Of a stretch of DNA of 46,011 bases, positions 43,297 through 46,011 are shown piece by piece. The notes under the pieces are model-generated. The model did no database searches, was not told the origin of the DNA, and worked only from the letters and a program-made list of their open reading frames with translations. The DNA is from an uncultured Eubacterium sp. (GTDB lineage Bacteria > Bacillota_A > Clostridia > Lachnospirales > Lachnospiraceae). The position numbers and the translations under genes were made by a program. The DNA lies in NCBI GenBank assembly GCA_948468465.1, contig CAOKJJ010000014.1, forward strand, positions 1-46,011, in the 5' to 3' direction. Position 1 is the first letter of the stretch. Each line of letters starts with the position of its first letter.

Positions 43297-43459
43297 AAAT
43301 CAGGTAAAAGCCGCTAATTGCCCGAAACTCGGTTGTACAAAACCTTGAATTGCCAGACATTTTCTAATGCTGATCAGAGGGCAGAAGGCTTAAGTAAATG
43401 ACATTGTGAGTGAACAGTAACAAGGCGTGACCACGCAAAATGGAAAAGCATTTATATGA

Positions 43460-43488
43460 TTGCAGGAAAAGATGAAATAGGTTATAAT
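43460..43488 (+). promoter_or_regulatory. Promoter of the small-membrane-protein/MATE genes
   Basis: TTGCAG (43460-43465) and a perfect TATAAT (43483-43488) are 17 bp apart, 48 bp ahead of the gene at 43536. The rest of the 239-bp gap after the dockerin gene shows no other clear feature. Confidence 0.6.
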
Positions 43489-43535
43489 TGAAATAGATCA
43501 TAAAAGCTATTTTAGCATTCAAAAAGGAGAAAACG

Positions 43536-43916
43536 ATGATGAATCGAAACGTGATCAATTGGTTTATTCTATCCGCAGTCATCATGCTGCTGTTCCCATG
43601 GATGGCAGTTACGTTTATCAAAGGCGACGGCGGCATGGCGGTCTGTTTCCTGCTGTTTTTTGCTGTAAATCCCATATATTCTGCTGCGGCCGGCATCTTT
43701 GCGGGAAGAAACAGCAGCCGGCTGTGGCATCTGCCAGTCATTGCGGCAGTACTGTTTTTGCTGGGAACATGGATGTTTTTTGACATGGGGGAAACGGCAT
43801 TTTTACTGTATGCGGCGGTCTATCTTTGCATTGGAATCTGTGCGATGCTGATTTCCATGCTGTTTCATAAATATGCTGGTTCAAAATTAACAGGAAGAAG
43901 GGGGAGCATGCAATGA
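43536..43916 (+). CDS. Four-helix membrane protein of unknown function
   Basis: A 126-aa hydrophobic protein with four predicted membrane segments (about 8-27, 33-55, 64-82 and 88-110) and a basic C-terminal tail. AAAAGGAGAAAA precedes the ATG. Its end overlaps the next small gene by 4 nt (ATGA). The family is not recognised. Confidence 0.75.
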   Translation: MMNRNVINWFILSAVIMLLFPWMAVTFIKGDGGMAVCFLLFFAVNPIYSAAAGIFAGRNSSRLWHLPVIAAVLFLLGTWMFFDMGETAFLLYAAVYLCIGICAMLISMLFHKYAGSKLTGRRGSMQ

Positions 43917-44074
43917 AAAAAGTAGCATTTATTCTGGGCATCATATTTTTGGCTTTAACGTTTGCAGGCGGCGGATATGTTTTGGCAAATCATGGGCAGG
44001 TAAATGCCGGATATGCGGTTATTCCAGGAACTTGGACGGTCGTATGCTTTGCCTTTTACCGCAGGGATAAATAG
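43913..44074 (+). CDS. 53-aa small membrane or secreted protein
   Basis: A short open frame starting with ATG in an ATGA overlap with the preceding stop codon, after GGGGGAGC. It encodes 53 residues: KKVAFILGIIFLALTFAGGG, a short middle and a C-terminal FAFYRRDK. It looks like a single or double membrane-spanning protein, or a signal peptide plus short mature part. The coupling and good ribosome binding site argue that it is real. Function unknown. Confidence 0.65.
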   Translation: MKKVAFILGIIFLALTFAGGGYVLANHGQVNAGYAVIPGTWTVVCFAFYRRDK

Positions 44075-44117
44075 CATTTATGCAGAATCATACGCGTCAG
44101 GAGGAACAAAACGGATC

Positions 44118-45479
44118 ATGAACCAGCAGGATTTAACAAAAGGCCCAGTATTTTCCACGATGTCATTTTTTGCCCTGCCAATGATCCTTGGCAATATTCT
44201 CCAGCAGGGATATAATATCGTAGATACATGGGTGGTCGGGCATATGATTGGCCCGGATGCATTGGCGGCTGTCGGTTCGGCGTTTGCGCTGATGACATTT
44301 CTTACGTCGGTGCTGTTGGGGCTTTGCATGGGCAGCGGAACGGTGTTTTCGCTTTGCTTTGGCGGACATGACAGACAAAGGTTAAAAAGCAGCATTTGCG
44401 CTTCTTTTTTTATAGTGTCCGCAGTGGCAGTTTTTCTTACGGCACTTTCTGTTCTTGGCGTGGATGCGGTGATTGCCTGGATGAATATTCCAAAGGAAAT
44501 TACAGACATGACCAGAGGGTATTTGATTCTCGTATTTTGGGGAATTCCTGCGGTGGCGGTTTATAATTATTTTGGAGCGTATTTAAAAGCGATCGGCAAT
44601 TCGCTCGCGCCGCTGCTGTTTCTGGGAATCGCGACGATGCTCAATATTGTTCTGGATCTGTTATTTGTAGCTGCTTTTCAATGGGGGACGCTTGGCGCCG
44701 CATGGGCGACTGTAATATCCCAATATGTGTCTGGCATGGGGATCGGTATTTATGTGTTTGTAAAAGAACGTGAAATGCGGGATGCATTTTACAAATTTCA
44801 TATAAATGTGTCCGGCTTTAAGGAAATAGCGAATTATTCAGCGCTTACCTGCATGCAGCAGTCTGTAATGAATTTAGGCATCTTAATGGTACAGGGACTG
44901 GTGAACAGTTTTGGAACGACGGTGATGGCGGCTTTTGCGGCGGCGGTCAAAATAGAAGCATTTACCTATATGCCGGCGCAGGAATATGCCAATGCATTTT
45001 CTACGTTTACGGCTCAAAATATGGGCGCGGGTAAAAAGAGCCGTGTGACTGGCGGAATACGGTGTGCGGCGGCGACCGTTGTCCTGTACTGCCTGTTTGC
45101 GTCGCTTTTGATCTGGCTGTTTGCAGAACCGCTGCTGCTTATATTTATCAAACCATCACAGACAGTGATTCTTGCGGAGGGGGTTCGGTATTTGCGGATT
45201 GTCGGGCCGTTCTACTGCGGGATTGGGTGTTTGTTTTTATTTTACGGATTATACCGGGCGGTTGGAAAGCCTGCGATGTCAGTGGTGCTTACGGTCATTT
45301 CGCTGGGGACGCGTGTGGTTTTGGCATATGTGCTTTCGTCGATGGAGACGATGCAGGCTGCGGGAATCTGGTGGTCGATACCTATTGGCTGGGGACTGGC
45401 GGATCTGGCTGGCTATTTCTACTATCGCTGTTTGCATATGGCTCCGAACCTGGATGAAACAGACATGCAACATTTTTGA
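44118..45479 (+). CDS. MATE-family multidrug efflux transporter
   Basis: A 453-aa membrane protein with about twelve hydrophobic segments in two homologous halves. MATE signatures include FALPMILGNILQQGYNIVDTWVVG at the start and AAFAAAVKIEAFTYMPAQEYANAFSTFTAQNMGAGK in the second half. MATE proteins export cationic drugs or metabolites in exchange for Na+ or H+. The ATG at 44118 follows AGGAGG, with rather long spacing; upstream in-frame codons overlap the 53-aa gene and are not family-like. It is probably co-transcribed with the two small membrane genes. Confidence 0.93.
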   Translation: MNQQDLTKGPVFSTMSFFALPMILGNILQQGYNIVDTWVVGHMIGPDALAAVGSAFALMTFLTSVLLGLCMGSGTVFSLCFGGHDRQRLKSSICASFFIVSAVAVFLTALSVLGVDAVIAWMNIPKEITDMTRGYLILVFWGIPAVAVYNYFGAYLKAIGNSLAPLLFLGIATMLNIVLDLLFVAAFQWGTLGAAWATVISQYVSGMGIGIYVFVKEREMRDAFYKFHINVSGFKEIANYSALTCMQQSVMNLGILMVQGLVNSFGTTVMAAFAAAVKIEAFTYMPAQEYANAFSTFTAQNMGAGKKSRVTGGIRCAAATVVLYCLFASLLIWLFAEPLLLIFIKPSQTVILAEGVRYLRIVGPFYCGIGCLFLFYGLYRAVGKPAMSVVLTVISLGTRVVLAYVLSSMETMQAAGIWWSIPIGWGLADLAGYFYYRCLHMAPNLDETDMQHF

Positions 45480-45508
45480 CATTGTGATGCGTTTTTTTAT
45501 TGGCGATG

Positions 45509-45652
45509 CGGACGCCGGGTGAGGGGGAACTGGCCTGGCTTGCGGCTCCTACTCCAAAATATTAAGAATCTCTAGGCATTCTGCATCGACGTTGTGGCTC
45601 CGTCCGGTCGCGTCGCGTAGTCCGCCCCTGGCTTACAGCCAGTGGCTAAAAG
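45509..45652 (-). repeat. 144-bp GC-rich dispersed repeat, copy B (inverted)
   Basis: The reverse complement of this segment matches copy A (1-144) from end to end, with roughly a dozen substitutions and no obvious gap. It begins about 30 bases after the MATE stop codon, following a TTTTTTT run (45491-45497) that may be a weak terminator. Confidence 0.8.
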
Positions 45653-45753
45653 CGACGCTGGGCTGCGCCCCTGATTTACTGAGCAGAATGTCAAGAGCTT
45701 CTAAATATTCTTCCAACGTCGCCGCAAGCCAGGCCAGTTCCCCCTCACCCGGC
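45653..45753 (+). repeat. Divergent partial copy C of the GC-rich repeat
   Basis: Directly adjoining copy B, this segment ends with GCCGCAAGCCAGGCCAGTTC CCCCTCACCCGG-type sequence identical to copy A positions 108-138, in the same orientation as A. Its left two thirds (GCAGAATG.. TTCT.AATATTCT) are only loosely similar. B and C thus sit as an inverted, head-to-head pair. Confidence 0.6.
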
Positions 45754-46011
45754 TGATTTTCACAGGCTTTACATGTAAATATGTAAACATATATGAAAGA
45801 ATTTGCAGCTGTTATGATCTCACATTGGATTATAATGACTGCATAAAAAATGCCATCTGTAATATATGTAAAAAGTTCGGCCAGTATTCCTGGCAGCCAT
45901 CATGATACCTGAACAGCAAAATCATACGAATATATAGTAGCTTTTCACGCTGTGATTTTCTGTAAAGCCAGCCAAAACCAGCTGGATGAGGGGCGGGGCC
46001 TGGATTTCGGC
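45754..46011. other. Intergenic sequence at the right window edge
   Basis: I see no gene here. A TATAAT occurs at 45831-45836, but the nearest TTGCAG lies 22 bp upstream, too far for a standard promoter. The last 45 bases turn GC-rich again (GAGGGGCGGGGCC) and may begin another repeat or gene. Confidence 0.4.

Noticed and set aside
45803..45836. TTGCAG and TATAAT near the right edge as a promoter
   Set aside because: The spacing is 22 bp and no gene follows within the window.

Overview
The window reads as chromosomal DNA of a gut-type Lachnospiraceae (class Clostridia, Bacillota). The basis is the gene order ackA - DUF177 - rpmF - plsX - acpP - rnc - smc - ftsY ... ylxM - ffh - rpsP - khpA - rimM - trmD, strong AGGAGG-type ribosome binding sites, occasional GTG/TTG starts, and accessory gene families (AAA-ATPase/PD-(D/E)XK proteins, InlB B-repeat proteins, LanFEG-type ABC exporters) that are frequent in that family. 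I cannot name genus or species from sequence alone.

Layout. (1) 1-280 and 45509-45753 carry copies of a 144-bp GC-rich dispersed repeat. The first two copies are inverted with respect to each other and bracket almost the whole window. (2) 281-16545 is conserved housekeeping DNA on the + strand: acetate kinase; the rpmF/plsX/acpP lipid and ribosome cluster; RNase III; SMC; both SRP-pathway GTPases (FtsY, Ffh) with YlxM; threonine ammonia-lyase; a degenerate HPr-like protein; S16, KhpA, RimM and TrmD; and a Sfp-type phosphopantetheinyl transferase overlapping trmD. A minus-strand HicAB toxin-antitoxin pair interrupts this run. (3) 16635-21481 holds a K+ channel/RCK protein, the AzlCD amino-acid exporter and a dCache chemoreceptor. 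(4) 21575-24549 is a small defence/mobile zone: a HigBA-like pair whose antitoxin is fused to an ImmA/IrrE protease, a roughly 0.9-kb module edged by 15-bp direct repeats with strong hairpins and an XRE regulator, and a Uma2-family nuclease. (5) 24676-29477 is a LanFEG-like ABC exporter facing away from its two-component system, with helically phased repeats between them; no bacteriocin precursor gene is visible. (6) 29655-31382 is an AAA-ATPase/PD-(D/E)XK protein.

(7) 31503-43296 is the most unusual part. A class B-type sortase with a long cytoplasmic N-terminus is followed by a small serine recombinase. Then come two palindromic 18-bp sites in opposite orientation enclosing a candidate promoter. 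Next is a four-gene secreted-protein run: a 905-aa B-repeat protein, a 1689-aa multidomain protein, a cohesin-domain protein with a C-terminal anchor (NYQTG plus membrane segment plus charged tail), and a protein carrying both a cohesin-like domain and a type I dockerin. My reading is that this is a possibly phase-variable, sortase-anchored cohesin-dockerin surface assembly. The individual domains are seen in the sequence; the switching and the assembly are inference.

(8) 43536-45479 holds two small membrane proteins and a MATE efflux pump. I saw no rRNA, tRNA, CRISPR array or complete insertion sequence.
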